A stretch of DNA of 64,000 nt from Streptomyces sp. JH34 (GCF_029428875.1 NZ_JAJSOO010000001.1:2542001-2606000), one strand, 5' to 3'. Counted from the stretch's first letter, positions 42,806-52,897 are shown. Notes: generated by a model not told the origin, from the sequence alone. Numbers and translations are program-made.

Positions 42806-44008
42806 TCACCCGGCGTCCGGGCCTGCGGAGTCCGGGTCGGCCTCGCCCGGGGTCGCCCTCTCCGCGTCCCCGGGCGTCTCCCTCTGCGCCTCCGGCGGCA
42901 CCACCTGCTTCTCCTCGGCGAAGTGGCACGCCGAGTCGTGCCGGGCCGGAGTCCCGGAGTCCCGGAAGACCGCCGGGACGGCCAGCAGCGGCACCTCCAG
43001 TTCGCACCGCTCCCGCGCCTTCCAGCAGCGGGTGCGGAAGCGGCATCCGGACGGGATGTTCGCCGGGGAGGGAACGTCGCCGTGCAGGATGATCCGTTCG
43101 CGGTGCTCGCGGGCCGTCGGGTCGGGCACCGGGACGGCCGACAGCAGCGCCTGGGTGTACGGGTGCGTCGGATGGTCGTAGATCTCCTCGTCGGTGCCGA
43201 CCTCGACGATCCGGCCCAGGTACATGACCCCGACCCGGTCGGAGATGTGCCGGACGATCGAGAGGTCGTGCGCGATGAACACGAAGCTCAGGCTGAATTC
43301 GGCCTGCAGCCGGTCCAGCAGGTTGACGACCTGCGCCTGGACCGACACGTCGAGTGCGGAGACGGGCTCGTCGGCGACGATGATCTCGGGGTTGAGCGCG
43401 AGGCCCCGAGCGATCCCGATGCGCTGGCGCTGACCGCCGGAGAACTGGTGCGGATAGCGGTTGACGTACTCGGGGTTCAGACCGACGACGTCGAGCAGGT
43501 CCTGCACCTTCTGCCGGCGGCTCCCCCTGGGTGCCACCTCGGGGTGGATCTCGTACGGCTCCCCGATGATGTCGCCGACGGTCATGCGCGGGTTCAGCGA
43601 GGTGTACGGGTCCTGGAACACCATCTGGATGTTGCGCCGCACGGCCTTCAGCGCGCGCCCGGACAGTTGGGTGACGTCCTCGCCCTTGTACCGGATCACT
43701 CCCCCCGTCGGCGGCTCCAGGTGCACCAGCATCTTCGCCACGGTCGACTTCCCGCACCCGGACTCCCCCACGATGCCGAGCGTCTCGCCGGCCGCCAGGT
43801 CGAAGTCCACACCGTCGACGGCCCTGACCGCGCCGATCTGCTTCTTGAAGAGGATGCCCCGGGTCAGCGGGTAGTGCTTGACCAGGCCCCTCACCTCCAG
43901 GATCGGGTCCCCCTCGGCGTAGGGCCGCGTACGGTCCGCCTCCCGCGCCTCGGTGAGCAGCGTGGAGCCGCCCGAGAGCCCCTCGCGTCCCGCGTCGTCA
44001 GCGTGCAT
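42806..44008 (-). CDS. Oligopeptide ABC transporter ATPase, OppF/DppF type (distal operon)
   Basis: 400 aa. Walker [14 protein letters not shown]-loop [12 protein letters not shown], signature [15 protein letters not shown], Walker [13 protein letters not shown], and the oligo_HPY C-terminal domain with the cysteine set [15 protein letters not shown] and a later C (HDSACHF). In the M. tuberculosis Dpp transporter these C-terminal cysteines were reported to bind a 4Fe-4S cluster. The start ATG lies inside the end of the OppD gene (11-base overlap). About 30 extra charged residues follow the cysteine domain. Confidence 0.93.
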   Translation of the reverse strand: MHADDAGREGLSGGSTLLTEAREADRTRPYAEGDPILEVRGLVKHYPLTRGILFKKQIGAVRAVDGVDFDLAAGETLGIVGESGCGKSTVAKMLVHLEPPTGGVIRYKGEDVTQLSGRALKAVRRNIQMVFQDPYTSLNPRMTVGDIIGEPYEIHPEVAPRGSRRQKVQDLLDVVGLNPEYVNRYPHQFSGGQRQRIGIARGLALNPEIIVADEPVSALDVSVQAQVVNLLDRLQAEFSLSFVFIAHDLSIVRHISDRVGVMYLGRIVEVGTDEEIYDHPTHPYTQALLSAVPVPDPTAREHRERIILHGDVPSPANIPSGCRFRTRCWKARERCELEVPLLAVPAVFRDSGTPARHDSACHFAEEKQVVPPEAQRETPGDAERATPGEADPDSAGPDAG

Positions 44009-44975
44009 CGAGCGTCTCCTTCCAGAAGTGGCAGGCGCTCCGGCGTTCCTCGTCCACGGTGTAGAGCGGCGGCACGTCCGTACGGCACACGGCCTGGGCC
44101 ATGGGGCAGCGCGGGTGGAAGGCGCAGCCGGGCGGGATGTGGAGCAGGTTGGGCGGCAGGCCCTTGATCGCGTAGAGCTCCTGGCCCTTCTGGTCCAGGC
44201 GCGGGATCGACCTCAGCAGGCCCTTGGTGTACGGGTGGGCGGGGGCCCGGTAGATCTCGTGGACGGGGGAGGTCTCGACGATCCGGCCGGCGTACATGAC
44301 CGCGATCTTGTCGGCGACGTCGGCGACCACGCCGAGGTCGTGCGTGATGAGGATGAGCCCCATGTTGAGCTCGCGCTGGAGCTCCGCGAGCAGGTCCATC
44401 ACCTGGGCCTGCACGGTCACGTCCAGGGCGGTGGTGGGTTCGTCGGCGATGATCAGCGAGGGTTCCAGCGCCATCGCCATGGCGATCATGATGCGCTGGC
44501 GCATGCCGCCGGAGAACTGGTGCGGGAAGTCGCCGACGCGTTCCCGGGCCGCCGGGATGCGGACCCGGTCCATGAGCTCGATGGCCTTGGCCTTGGCGTC
44601 CCCGCGGGACATCCCGCGGTGCACGACGAACATCTCGCCGAGCTGCTGCCCGACGCTGAGCACCGGGTTCAGCGAGGACAGCGCGTCCTGGAAGATCATG
44701 GCCATCTCCTGGCCTCGGATCCGCCGGCGCTCCTCGGCCTTGAGCTTCAGGAGGTCGCGGTCCTTGAAGAGGATCTCGCCCCCGCTGATCCTCCCGGGCG
44801 GCATGTCGAGGATGCCCATGACCGCCTGGGCGGTGACGGACTTGCCCGACCCGGACTCCCCGAGGACGGCGAGGGTCTCGCCCTCGGCGACCGAGTAGTT
44901 GACCCCGTTGACGGCCTTGGCCACGCCGTCCCGGGTGTGGAACTCCACGTGCAGATCGCGCACTTCGAGCAACAT
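43998..44975 (-). CDS. Oligopeptide ABC transporter ATPase, OppD/DppD type (distal operon)
   Basis: 325 aa. Walker [13 protein letters not shown], signature [17 protein letters not shown], Walker [13 protein letters not shown] and a C-terminal oligo_HPY domain with [15 protein letters not shown]. It pairs with the OppF subunit to power import. ATG 44975 lies 13 bases after the OppC stop codon. Close in sequence to its tandem paralogue at 49964-51022. Confidence 0.94.
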   Translation of the reverse strand: MLLEVRDLHVEFHTRDGVAKAVNGVNYSVAEGETLAVLGESGSGKSVTAQAVMGILDMPPGRISGGEILFKDRDLLKLKAEERRRIRGQEMAMIFQDALSSLNPVLSVGQQLGEMFVVHRGMSRGDAKAKAIELMDRVRIPAARERVGDFPHQFSGGMRQRIMIAMAMALEPSLIIADEPTTALDVTVQAQVMDLLAELQRELNMGLILITHDLGVVADVADKIAVMYAGRIVETSPVHEIYRAPAHPYTKGLLRSIPRLDQKGQELYAIKGLPPNLLHIPPGCAFHPRCPMAQAVCRTDVPPLYTVDEERRSACHFWKETLDAR

Positions 44976-44988
44976 GGCAGCGGACTCC

Positions 44989-45981
44989 TCAGCGCAGCTT
45001 GGGGTCGAGGGCGTCGCGCACCGCGTCGCCGAGCATGATGAAGGCGAGCACGGTGACGGCCAGTGCCCCGGCGGGCCAGAGCAGCATGTGCGGCGCGTTG
45101 CGGACGTACTGCGAGGCGGCGGAGATGTCGATGCCCCAGGAGACGGCCGGCGGCTTCAGGCCGACGCCGAGGTACGAGAGCGTCGCCTCCAGCGAGATGT
45201 ACGTGCCCAGGGCGATGGTCGCGACGACGATGACGGGCGCGATGGCGTTGGGCATGATGTGGCGCAGCATCATCCGGGAGTTGGAGGCGCCCAGGGCCCT
45301 GGCCGCCTGGACGTAGTCGTTCTGTTTGGCGGTGATGACGGAGCCGCGCGCGATGCGGGCGATCTGGGGCCAGCCCAGCAGCACGATGAAGCCGATCACG
45401 GGCCAGACGGTGGAGCTGGTGACGACGGACAGGAAGACCAGGCCGCCGAGGACCACGGGGATGCCGAAGAAGACGTCCGTGATGCGGGAGAGCACGGCGT
45501 CCCACCCCTTCCCGAAGAAGCCGGCGAGACCGCCCAGCACTCCGCCGAGCAGGGAGACCCCGAGGGTGGACAGGACACCGACCGTCACCGAGGTCCGGGC
45601 GCCGTAGACGGTGCGGGTGTAGACGTCGCAGCCCTGGCCGTCGAATCCGAAGGGGTGCCCTGGCTGGGAGCCCTCCTGGGCCTTCGCCAGGTCGCAGTCG
45701 AGCGGATCCTGGTCCGCGATCAGCGACGGCCAGATCGAGATGATCACCAGGAACAGGATGACCAGGGCGGAGATGATGAAGACCGGGTTGCGGCGCAGGT
45801 CGCGCCAGGCGTCGGACCAGAGGCTGCGAGGCTTGCCGGCGGGTCCGGTGCCCTCCGGGCCGCCGGGCGTCTTCTCCAGCGTGGTGCCCTCGTCCATCGC
45901 GAGGTCCATGCCGCCGCCCGCGCCCGCCCCCGAGATCGCTCCGCTGCCCGTCGTCTCGTCCCACGGCTTCTGCTCAGGCAT
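44989..45981 (-). CDS. Oligopeptide ABC transporter permease, OppC/DppC type (distal operon)
   Basis: 330 aa. A 50-residue acidic N-terminal extension rich in Gly (GSGAISGAGAGGGMD) precedes the OppC_N helix and the binding-protein-dependent permease core with the EAA loop (RALGASNSRMMLRHIMPNAIAP). Six membrane helices in total. It overlaps the OppB stop by 8 bases. Confidence 0.93.
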   Translation of the reverse strand: MPEQKPWDETTGSGAISGAGAGGGMDLAMDEGTTLEKTPGGPEGTGPAGKPRSLWSDAWRDLRRNPVFIISALVILFLVIISIWPSLIADQDPLDCDLAKAQEGSQPGHPFGFDGQGCDVYTRTVYGARTSVTVGVLSTLGVSLLGGVLGGLAGFFGKGWDAVLSRITDVFFGIPVVLGGLVFLSVVTSSTVWPVIGFIVLLGWPQIARIARGSVITAKQNDYVQAARALGASNSRMMLRHIMPNAIAPVIVVATIALGTYISLEATLSYLGVGLKPPAVSWGIDISAASQYVRNAPHMLLWPAGALAVTVLAFIMLGDAVRDALDPKLR

Positions 45982-46897
45982 AGCGGATCCTCGGGTCGAG
46001 TACGGCGTACAGGAGGTCGACGATCAGGTTCGCCGCCAGGAAGACGAGGACCAGGACGGTGACGAACCCGACGACGGTCTGGGAGTTCTGGCGGAGGATG
46101 CCCTGGTAGAGCTGGTAGCCGACTCCGTGGATGTTGAAGATGCGCTCGGTGACGATCGCCCCTCCCATCAGGGCTCCCACGTCCGTGCCGATGAAGGTGA
46201 CGACGGGGATGAGGGAGTTGCGCAGCAGGTGCCGCACGACCACCCGGCGTCGGGGCAGGCCCTTGGCCACGGCGGTACGGACGTAGTCGGCGCGGGCGTT
46301 CTCGGCGATCGAGGTCCGGGTGAGCCGGGTGACGTAGGCCAGCGACACGGAGGCCAGGACGAGGCCCGGGACGATGAGCTCGTCGACCGGCGCCTCCGAG
46401 GAGACGGAAGGCTTGATGATGCCCCACTCCACGCCCAGGAGGAGCTGGAGCAGGAGGCCGGTGACGAACGTGGGCACGGCGATGACGACCAGGGTCAGGA
46501 TGAGCACCACGGTGTCCACGGGCCGTCCGCGGCGCAGTCCGGTGACGACGCCGAGGCTGATCCCGATGACGATCTCGAAGACGATCGCGACGACGGTCAG
46601 CCGGATGGTGATGGGGAAGGCCGTGGCCATCAGCTCCGTGACCTTCTGCCCGTTGAACGCGGTGCCGAAGTCCCCGGTGAAGATGTTGCCCATGTAGGTC
46701 AGGTACTGCTGCCAGACGGGCTTGTCGAGGCCGAACTCGGTGCGCAGCTGGGCGGCGGTCGCGGGGTCGCACTGGCGGTCGCCGCAGAGGCCCGCGATGG
46801 GGTCGCCCATCACGTTCACCATGAGGAAGATCAGCAGCGTGGTGCCGAAGAAGACGGGGATCATCTGCAGCAGCCGCCGGATCACATAACGTCCCAT
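45974..46897 (-). CDS. Oligopeptide ABC transporter permease, OppB/DppB type (distal operon)
   Basis: 307 aa from ATG 46897 (MGRYVIRRLLQMIPV), the usual OppB start; the frame's extension to 47020 crosses two hairpins. OppB signatures include the EAA loop RTAVAKGLPRRRVVVRHLLRNSL. A short Cys-pair insertion (DPIAGLCGDRQCDPAT) sits in the first periplasmic loop. It lies 143 bases downstream of the binding-protein gene with two hairpins between. Confidence 0.93.
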   Translation of the reverse strand: MGRYVIRRLLQMIPVFFGTTLLIFLMVNVMGDPIAGLCGDRQCDPATAAQLRTEFGLDKPVWQQYLTYMGNIFTGDFGTAFNGQKVTELMATAFPITIRLTVVAIVFEIVIGISLGVVTGLRRGRPVDTVVLILTLVVIAVPTFVTGLLLQLLLGVEWGIIKPSVSSEAPVDELIVPGLVLASVSLAYVTRLTRTSIAENARADYVRTAVAKGLPRRRVVVRHLLRNSLIPVVTFIGTDVGALMGGAIVTERIFNIHGVGYQLYQGILRQNSQTVVGFVTVLVLVFLAANLIVDLLYAVLDPRIRYA

Positions 46898-46917
46898 GAG
46901 GGGCTCCGGGGGTTGGA

Positions 46918-47025
46918 GGTGTCCTGCCGGTCGGGCCGGACCCCGGCGTGGCCGGCAGGACACCCCTGGGTGAGCGTGCGGAAGGACCGGAAAGCCGGGT
47001 GGCCGGTGCGGCGTTCGCACCGGCC
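46918..47025 (-). terminator. Two hairpins between binding-protein and permease genes (distal operon)
   Basis: GGTGTCCTGCCGG (46918-46930) pairs with CCGGCAGGACACC (46952-46964); GGCCGGTGCG (47001-47010) pairs with CGCACCGGCC (47016-47025). Such structures usually cut read-through and stabilise the upstream mRNA, giving more binding protein than membrane subunits. Confidence 0.7.
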
Positions 47026-47040
47026 CCCGGCTTCAGGGGG

Positions 47041-48666
47041 TCACTTGACCTTGATCTGGTCGTACACAGGGACGCTGAAGGGGTTCAGCGAGACGTTCTC
47101 GACCCTGTCCGAATAGCCCGCGCTGCCGTTCTGGTACCAGAGCGGGATGACGGGCATCTGCTCGACGAGGACCTTCTCGGCGTCCTGGAAGGTGCTGACG
47201 GCCGTGGCCTTGTCGCTCTCCGCGTTGGCCTTGTCGACCAGGTCGTCGAACTTCGTGTCGCTCCACTTGCCGTCGTTGGACGGGGCGTTGGTGTAGTAGA
47301 GCGGCTGGAGGAAGTTCTGGATCAGTGGGTAGTCCATCTGCCAGCCCGCCCGCCAGGCCCCGGTCAGCTTCTGGGTGGAGACCTGGCTGCGGAAGTCGGC
47401 GAAGGTGCCGACGGGCCCGCCGACGCACGCCTTGTTGTTCCCCATGACGTTGTTGATGCTGTTGCAGACCGCGTCGACCCACTCCTTGTGGGAGCCGGTG
47501 TCGGCGTTGTAGGAGATCTTGAGCTGGCCGCCGGGGATGCCGCCGCCCTCCTGGATCAGCTTCTTGGCCTCCGCCTTGTCGTACTCGCACGCGGAGCCGC
47601 ACAGGCCCTTCTTGAAGCCGCCCTCCGCGCCGAGGACCGGTGAGGTCCAGTCGGAGGCGGGAGTGCGGGTCTTCTGGAAGATCTGATTGGTGATCTGCTC
47701 ACGGTTGATCGCCATCGACAGGCCCTGGCGGACCTTGACCGCACCGGGGGTGTCCCAGGCCTTCTCGTAGAACGGGAAGGCGAGCGTCTGGATGATGCCG
47801 GCGGGCGTGTTGATGTACCGGTCGCCCAGGTCCGCCTTGACGTTCTTGAGCTGCGAGGCCGGTACGTCGTCGACCAGGTCGAGGTTGCCGGCGGTCAGGT
47901 CGGTGTAGGCGGTGTTGTTGTCCGTGTAGACCTTGAGGTCGATGCCGCCGTTCTGCGCCTTGTCCGCGCCGGGGTAGCCGTCCCACTTGCGCAGGTTCAT
48001 CGACGAGCCCTTGGCGTACTGGTCGATCGTGTAGGGACCGTTGCCGATCGGCTTGGAGAGCCAGGCGTCGTGGTCCGTGTAGAAGACCTTCGGGAGCGGC
48101 ACGAAGGCCGCGTAGCCGAGGGTGTCGGGCCAGAGCGAGAACTTCTGCGACAGCTTGACCGTGAAGGTCGTGTCGTTGACCACCTTCAGGCCCGAGAGGG
48201 TGTCGGCGGTGGCCGAACCCGATTCGGGGTGGACCGCGTCGTAGCCGTCGATGTACTGGAAGAAGTAAGCGTTCTTCTGGTTGTTCTTCAGCGCGGCCCC
48301 GTAGTTCCAGGCGTCCACGAAGGACTTCGAGGTGATCTTCTCACCGTTGCTGAAGGTCCAGTTGTCCTTGATCGTGACGGTGAAGTTCTGCGAGTCCTTC
48401 GAGTCGATCTTCTCGGCGATCTCGTTCTGCGCCTCGCCCGTCTTGGGGTCGTAGCGCACGAGGCCCCGGAAGACCATGTCGAGGACCTTGCCGCCCTGGA
48501 CCTCGTTGGTGTTCGCCGGCTCCAGCGGGTTCTGCGGATCACCCCAGGACGAGCTCACGATCCCGCCGGCTCCACCCCCGCCGCTGTCCCCGCCGCCGCA
48601 GCCCGTGGCCGTCAGAGCGACGGCGACGGCACATGCGGCCCACCTGGCCTGTGTGGCTCCGCGCAT
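47041..48666 (-). CDS. Oligopeptide-binding lipoprotein, SBP family 5 (distal operon)
   Basis: 541 aa from ATG 48666 (MRGATQARW) with GGAGG 6 bases upstream. Lipobox LTATGC with lipidated C23. The family 5 signature lies early (LEPANTNEVQGGKVLDMVFRGL), and the C-terminus has NGSAGYSDRVENVSLNPF. It captures peptides for OppBCDF. The proximal paralogue (53019-54644) has exactly the same length and the same MRGA start. An internal CGSACEYD and other cysteines could form disulphides. Confidence 0.93.
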   Translation of the reverse strand: MRGATQARWAACAVAVALTATGCGGGDSGGGGAGGIVSSSWGDPQNPLEPANTNEVQGGKVLDMVFRGLVRYDPKTGEAQNEIAEKIDSKDSQNFTVTIKDNWTFSNGEKITSKSFVDAWNYGAALKNNQKNAYFFQYIDGYDAVHPESGSATADTLSGLKVVNDTTFTVKLSQKFSLWPDTLGYAAFVPLPKVFYTDHDAWLSKPIGNGPYTIDQYAKGSSMNLRKWDGYPGADKAQNGGIDLKVYTDNNTAYTDLTAGNLDLVDDVPASQLKNVKADLGDRYINTPAGIIQTLAFPFYEKAWDTPGAVKVRQGLSMAINREQITNQIFQKTRTPASDWTSPVLGAEGGFKKGLCGSACEYDKAEAKKLIQEGGGIPGGQLKISYNADTGSHKEWVDAVCNSINNVMGNNKACVGGPVGTFADFRSQVSTQKLTGAWRAGWQMDYPLIQNFLQPLYYTNAPSNDGKWSDTKFDDLVDKANAESDKATAVSTFQDAEKVLVEQMPVIPLWYQNGSAGYSDRVENVSLNPFSVPVYDQIKVK

Positions 48667-48687
48667 GGAGTGCCTCCTGAGGTTCCC

Positions 48688-48700
48688 TTGAGTGGCTCAA
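48688..48700. promoter_or_regulatory. Short inverted repeat upstream of the distal operon
   Basis: TTGAG-TGG-CTCAA lies 22 bases upstream of the lipoprotein start. The AT-rich stretch 48695-48735 behind it probably holds the promoter. An operator role is only a possibility. Confidence 0.3.
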
Positions 48701-48774
48701 TGCCTCATACCACCCCATATGACACTTCGTCGCATGTCGGCATACGCCGTACGCCCTACGGGGCCGCGGGAACG

Positions 48775-48812
48775 CGAGGACGCCCGGCCCCTCGGGGGGC
48801 CGGGCGTCCTCG
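48775..48812 (-). terminator. 17-bp perfect hairpin ending the proximal transporter operon
   Basis: CGAGGACGCCCGGCCCC (48775-48791) pairs perfectly with 48796-48812 around TCGG. It lies 17 bases after the stop codon of the OppF gene and separates the two tandem operons. Confidence 0.9.
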
Positions 48813-48828
48813 TAGGTCGGATCAGGTA

Positions 48829-49971
48829 CTACGCCGCGTGTACGACGTCCTTCTCCTCGGCGAAGTGGCACGCCGACTCGTGCGCGGCGGGCGTGTCCGA
48901 GGCCTTGAAGCGCTCGGGGATCGCCAGCAGCGGCACCTCGGTGGCGCACTTGTCCTGGGCCTTCCAGCACCGCGTGCGGAAGCGGCAGCCCGACGGCGGG
49001 TTCGCCGGCGACGGGACGTCACCGGAGAGGATGATCCGCTCGCGGCCCTCGCGGGCGTCCGGGTCCGGGACGGGGACCGCCGACAGCAGCGCCTGGGTGT
49101 AGGGGTGCGTCGGGTGGTCGTAGATCTGCGTGTCCGTACCGATCTCGGCCATCTTGCCGAGGTACATGACGCCGACCCGGTCGGAGATGTGCCGGACGAT
49201 CGACAGGTCGTGCGCGATGAAGAGGTAGGAGAGGTTGAACTCGTCCTGGAGCTTCTCCATCAGGTTGATGACCTGTGCCTGCACCGACACGTCGAGCGCG
49301 GAGACCGGCTCGTCGCAGATGATGATCTCCGGGTTGAGCGCGAGGCCCCGGGCGATCCCGATGCGCTGGCGCTGACCGCCGGAGAACTGGTGCGGGTACC
49401 GGTTGATGTACTCCGGGTTCAGGCCGACGACGTCCAGGAGGTCCTGCACCTTGCGGCGCCGGTCGCCCTTCGGGGCCACCTCGGGGTGGATCTCGAAGGT
49501 CTCCCCGATGATGTCGCCGACCGTCATGCGCGGGTTCAGCGAGGTGTACGGGTCCTGGAACACCATCTGGATGTTGCGCCGCACGGCCTTCAGCGCGCGC
49601 CCGGACAGCTTGGTGATGTCCTGGCCCTTGTAGAAGACCTCACCGGCGGTGGCCCGCTCCAGCGTCATCAGGAGCTTGGCGACCGTGGACTTGCCACAGC
49701 CGGACTCGCCCACGATGCCGAGCGTCTCGCCCTGGTAGAGGTCGAACGAGATGCCGTCCACGGCCTTGACCGCGCCGACCTGCTTCTTGAACAGGATCCC
49801 CTGGGTCAGCGGGAAGTGCTTGACCAGGTTGCGCACCTGGAGGATCGGCTCACCCTGCGACACCGGGGCGTCGAGGGCGGCCACCGCCTCCGTCTCGGTG
49901 ACCGCGTTGACCGTCGCCACTTCGGTGACGTTCGGGGTGGCGTCCACGGACTCCTTGTCGAGCTCAGCCAT
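48829..49971 (-). CDS. Oligopeptide ABC transporter ATPase, OppF type (proximal, bldK-like operon)
   Basis: 380 aa. Walker [13 protein letters not shown], signature [15 protein letters not shown], Walker [13 protein letters not shown] and a C-terminal [15 protein letters not shown] cysteine set, as in its paralogue at 42806. The N-terminal 35 residues are a variable Val/Ala/Thr-rich extension. It overlaps the OppD stop by 8 bases. By position next to typA it corresponds to S. coelicolor BldKE (from memory). Confidence 0.93.
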   Translation of the reverse strand: MAELDKESVDATPNVTEVATVNAVTETEAVAALDAPVSQGEPILQVRNLVKHFPLTQGILFKKQVGAVKAVDGISFDLYQGETLGIVGESGCGKSTVAKLLMTLERATAGEVFYKGQDITKLSGRALKAVRRNIQMVFQDPYTSLNPRMTVGDIIGETFEIHPEVAPKGDRRRKVQDLLDVVGLNPEYINRYPHQFSGGQRQRIGIARGLALNPEIIICDEPVSALDVSVQAQVINLMEKLQDEFNLSYLFIAHDLSIVRHISDRVGVMYLGKMAEIGTDTQIYDHPTHPYTQALLSAVPVPDPDAREGRERIILSGDVPSPANPPSGCRFRTRCWKAQDKCATEVPLLAIPERFKASDTPAAHESACHFAEEKDVVHAA

Positions 49972-51022
49972 GGATCGTCTCCTTCCAGAAGTGGCAGGCG
50001 CTGCCGCGGCCGACCAGCTCGGTACCGTCCTGCTCGGTCACCGGGCGCAGTGCCGGGATGTCCGTACGGCAGATGTCCTGCGCCATCGTGCAGCGCGGGT
50101 TGAAGGCGCAGCCGGACGGCACGTGCAGCAGGTTGGGCGGCAGGCCCTTGATCGCGTAGAGCTCCTGGCCCTTCTGGTCCAGGCGCGGGATCGACTCCAG
50201 CAGACCCTTGGTGTACGGGTGCGCCGGGCGCTTGTAGATCTCGTGGACCGGAGCGGTCTCGACGATCCGGCCCGCGTACATCACGGCGATCTTGTCCGCG
50301 ACGTCGGCGACCACGCCGAGGTCGTGGGTGATCAGGATCAGGCCCATGTTGAAGTCGCGCTGGAGCTCCGCGAGCAGGTCCATGACCTGCGCCTGGACGG
50401 TCACGTCGAGCGCCGTGGTGGGCTCGTCCGCGATGATCAGGTCGGGCTCCAGGGCGAGCGCCATCGCGATCATGATGCGCTGGCGCATACCGCCGGAGAA
50501 CTGGTGCGGGTAGTCGTTGACCCGCTCCTTGGCCGCCGGGATGCGCACGCGGTCCATCAGCGCGATGGCCCTGGCCTTGGCCTCCTTCTTGGAGAGGCCC
50601 TGGTGCACGCGGAACATCTCGCCGAGCTGGTAGCCCACGGAGAGCACAGGGTTCAGCGAGGAGAGCGCGTCCTGGAAGATCATCGCGATCTTCTGGCCGC
50701 GGATCTTCCTCCGCTCCTCGTTGGACATCTTGAGCATGTCCTGGCCGCGGAAGAAGATCTCGCCCTTCGGGATGCGGCCCGGGGGCATGTCCAGGATGCC
50801 CATGACCGCCTGGGCGGTCACGGACTTGCCGGAGCCGGACTCGCCGAGCACGGCGAGGGTCTCGCCGGCGCTGACGCTGTAGTTCACGCCGTTGACGGCC
50901 TTGGCCACGCCGTCGCGGGTGTGGAACTCCACGTGCAGGTCACGGACTTCGAGCAGCGGGCCGCTCTCGTCGTTCGAACCACGCGGAGCAGGAACATCCG
51001 CCGTCTTGTCGATGATGGTCAT
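49964..51022 (-). CDS. Oligopeptide ABC transporter ATPase, OppD type (proximal, bldK-like operon)
   Basis: 352 aa. Walker [13 protein letters not shown], signature [17 protein letters not shown], Walker [13 protein letters not shown], oligo_HPY end with GCAFNPRCTMAQDIC. The N-terminus has a 20-residue extension (MTIIDKTADVPAPRGSNDES) absent from its paralogue. It starts 11 bases after the OppC stop. Position corresponds to BldKD. Confidence 0.93.
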   Translation of the reverse strand: MTIIDKTADVPAPRGSNDESGPLLEVRDLHVEFHTRDGVAKAVNGVNYSVSAGETLAVLGESGSGKSVTAQAVMGILDMPPGRIPKGEIFFRGQDMLKMSNEERRKIRGQKIAMIFQDALSSLNPVLSVGYQLGEMFRVHQGLSKKEAKARAIALMDRVRIPAAKERVNDYPHQFSGGMRQRIMIAMALALEPDLIIADEPTTALDVTVQAQVMDLLAELQRDFNMGLILITHDLGVVADVADKIAVMYAGRIVETAPVHEIYKRPAHPYTKGLLESIPRLDQKGQELYAIKGLPPNLLHVPSGCAFNPRCTMAQDICRTDIPALRPVTEQDGTELVGRGSACHFWKETIHG

Positions 51023-51033
51023 GTACGCCTCCC

Positions 51034-51975
51034 TCAGCGCAGCTTGGGGTCGAGGGCGTTGCGTACCGCATCGCCGAGCATGATGAACGCCAGGACGGTG
51101 ATCGACACCATGACCGACGGGATGATCAGCACGAACGCGGCGTTACGCAGCTGCTCCTGGCCGGAGGAGATGTCGACACCCCACGACACGGTCGGTTCGG
51201 CGAGGCCGATGCCCAGGAAGGACAGGGTGGCCTCGGCCGAGATGTAGCCGCCGAGCGCGATGGTCGCGACGACGATCACCGGGGCGATCGCGTTGGGCAG
51301 GATGTGCCGGAGCATGATGCGGGTGGTCGAGGCGCCGAGCGCCTTGGCCGCCATCACGTAGTCGGCCTGCTTGATCGTCAGGACGGAGCCGCGCGCGACA
51401 CGGGCGATCTGAGTCCAGCCGAGGAAGGCCAGAGCCAGGATGACGACCCAGATCTTGCGCTCCTCGAACGAGGTCAGGACGACCATCGCGCCGAGGATGA
51501 AGGGCACGCCGAAGAAGATGTCGGTGACCCGGGACAGGATCGTGTCGATCCAGCCGCCGAAGTAGCCGGCGAGCATGCCGATCACGGTACCCAGGATCGT
51601 GACGAGGGCGGTGACGACGACGGCGACGGTGATCGAGGCCCGTGCGCCGTAGACGACACGCGCGTAGATCGAACGCCCCTGGATGTCGTAGCCGAACCAG
51701 TCCTCCTGGAAGAAGTTCCCCCACTTGGGCTTCTGCAGGTAGTGGTGGGCCAGGTCCGCGTAACGCGGGTCGGCGCCGGTGAACAGGCCGGGTGCTATCG
51801 CCATCACCAGCAGGAAGACGATCAGGATCGCCGAGACGACGAACAGCGGGCTGCGCCGCAGGTCGTGCCAGGCGTCCGACCACAGGCTGCGGGGCTTGCC
51901 GACGGCTGCGGCGGCGACGGGCGCGGCCACGGCCCCGGGGGTCTCCGCGGTGGCTTCCTTCAGTGTCTCAGGCAT
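51034..51975 (-). CDS. Oligopeptide ABC transporter permease, OppC type (proximal, bldK-like operon)
   Basis: 313 aa. OppC_N helix (LFVVSAILIVFLLVMAIA) then the permease core with EAA loop KALGASTTRIMLRHILPNAIAP. The region RYADLAHHYLQKPKWGNFFQEDWFGYDIQGRS forms the extracytoplasmic entry segment. Overlaps the OppB stop by 8 bases. Corresponds to BldKC by order. Confidence 0.92.
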   Translation of the reverse strand: MPETLKEATAETPGAVAAPVAAAAVGKPRSLWSDAWHDLRRSPLFVVSAILIVFLLVMAIAPGLFTGADPRYADLAHHYLQKPKWGNFFQEDWFGYDIQGRSIYARVVYGARASITVAVVVTALVTILGTVIGMLAGYFGGWIDTILSRVTDIFFGVPFILGAMVVLTSFEERKIWVVILALAFLGWTQIARVARGSVLTIKQADYVMAAKALGASTTRIMLRHILPNAIAPVIVVATIALGGYISAEATLSFLGIGLAEPTVSWGVDISSGQEQLRNAAFVLIIPSVMVSITVLAFIMLGDAVRNALDPKLR

Positions 51976-52897
51976 AACGGATCCTCGGGTCCAGGACCGC
52001 GTAAAGCAGGTCGACGACCAGGCTGGCGACGAGATAGACGATGACGATCAGCGTCACGATGCCGACGACGGTGGCACCTTCGCGCTGCCGAAGCGCGCCG
52101 AAGACGGCGGAGCCGACACCCTTGATATTGAAGATGCCCTCGGTGATGACCGCGCCGCCGAGCAGGGCACCGAGGTCGGTGCCGAGGAAGGTGACCACGG
52201 GGATCATCGAGTTGCGCATCAGGTGGATGCCGATGATGCGGCGGCGCGGCAGCCCCTTGGCCACGGCGGTGCGCATGTAGTCGGAGCGCAGGTTCTCGGC
52301 GACCGAGGTGCGGGTCAGTCGTGCCACGTAGGCGAGCGACAAGGACCCGAGTACCACAGCAGGCAGGATCAATTCGTCCGCGCTCGCTTCGAGGCTCACG
52401 TTGGGCTGGACCCAGCCGAGCTGGAAGGCGAAGAAGTACTGGCCGAGGAAGCCGAGTACGAACGAGGGCACCGAGATGAGCAGGAGCGTCAGCACGAGCA
52501 GTCCGCGGTCGCGGAGGGTGTCGGCCTTCAGACCGGCGAAGACGCCCATGGAGATACCGACGACGACCGTGAAGATGAAGGCAAACAGAGCCAGTCTGAC
52601 CGTGATCGGGAACGATTCCGAGATGATGTCGGCGACGGGCCGACCGCTGGCGATCTGTGTGCCGAAGTCACCCTGGAACAGGTTCACGAGGTAGTTCCAG
52701 TACTGGTGCCAGAGCGGCAGGTCGAGCCCGAGCTCCTTCTTCATTTCCGCGATCTGCGTCGGGTCGACTGCCTGTTCACCGGCGAGTGCGCGCACGGGGT
52801 CGCCGGGCAGCGCGTACATCATGGCGAAGACCAGCAAGGTTGATCCGAGGAAGACCGGGATCATCTGGAGCAGTCGCCGCGCGACGTAACGCCCCAT
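51968..52897 (-). CDS. Oligopeptide ABC transporter permease, OppB type (proximal, bldK-like operon)
   Basis: 309 aa from ATG 52897 (MGRYVARRLLQMIPV). Six membrane helices, EAA loop RTAVAKGLPRRRIIGIHLMRNSM. It follows the lipoprotein gene after a hairpin. Probable BldKA counterpart, although in S. coelicolor I recall the bldKA permease gene preceding the lipoprotein gene, the reverse of the order here. Confidence 0.92.
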   Translation of the reverse strand: MGRYVARRLLQMIPVFLGSTLLVFAMMYALPGDPVRALAGEQAVDPTQIAEMKKELGLDLPLWHQYWNYLVNLFQGDFGTQIASGRPVADIISESFPITVRLALFAFIFTVVVGISMGVFAGLKADTLRDRGLLVLTLLLISVPSFVLGFLGQYFFAFQLGWVQPNVSLEASADELILPAVVLGSLSLAYVARLTRTSVAENLRSDYMRTAVAKGLPRRRIIGIHLMRNSMIPVVTFLGTDLGALLGGAVITEGIFNIKGVGSAVFGALRQREGATVVGIVTLIVIVYLVASLVVDLLYAVLDPRIRYA

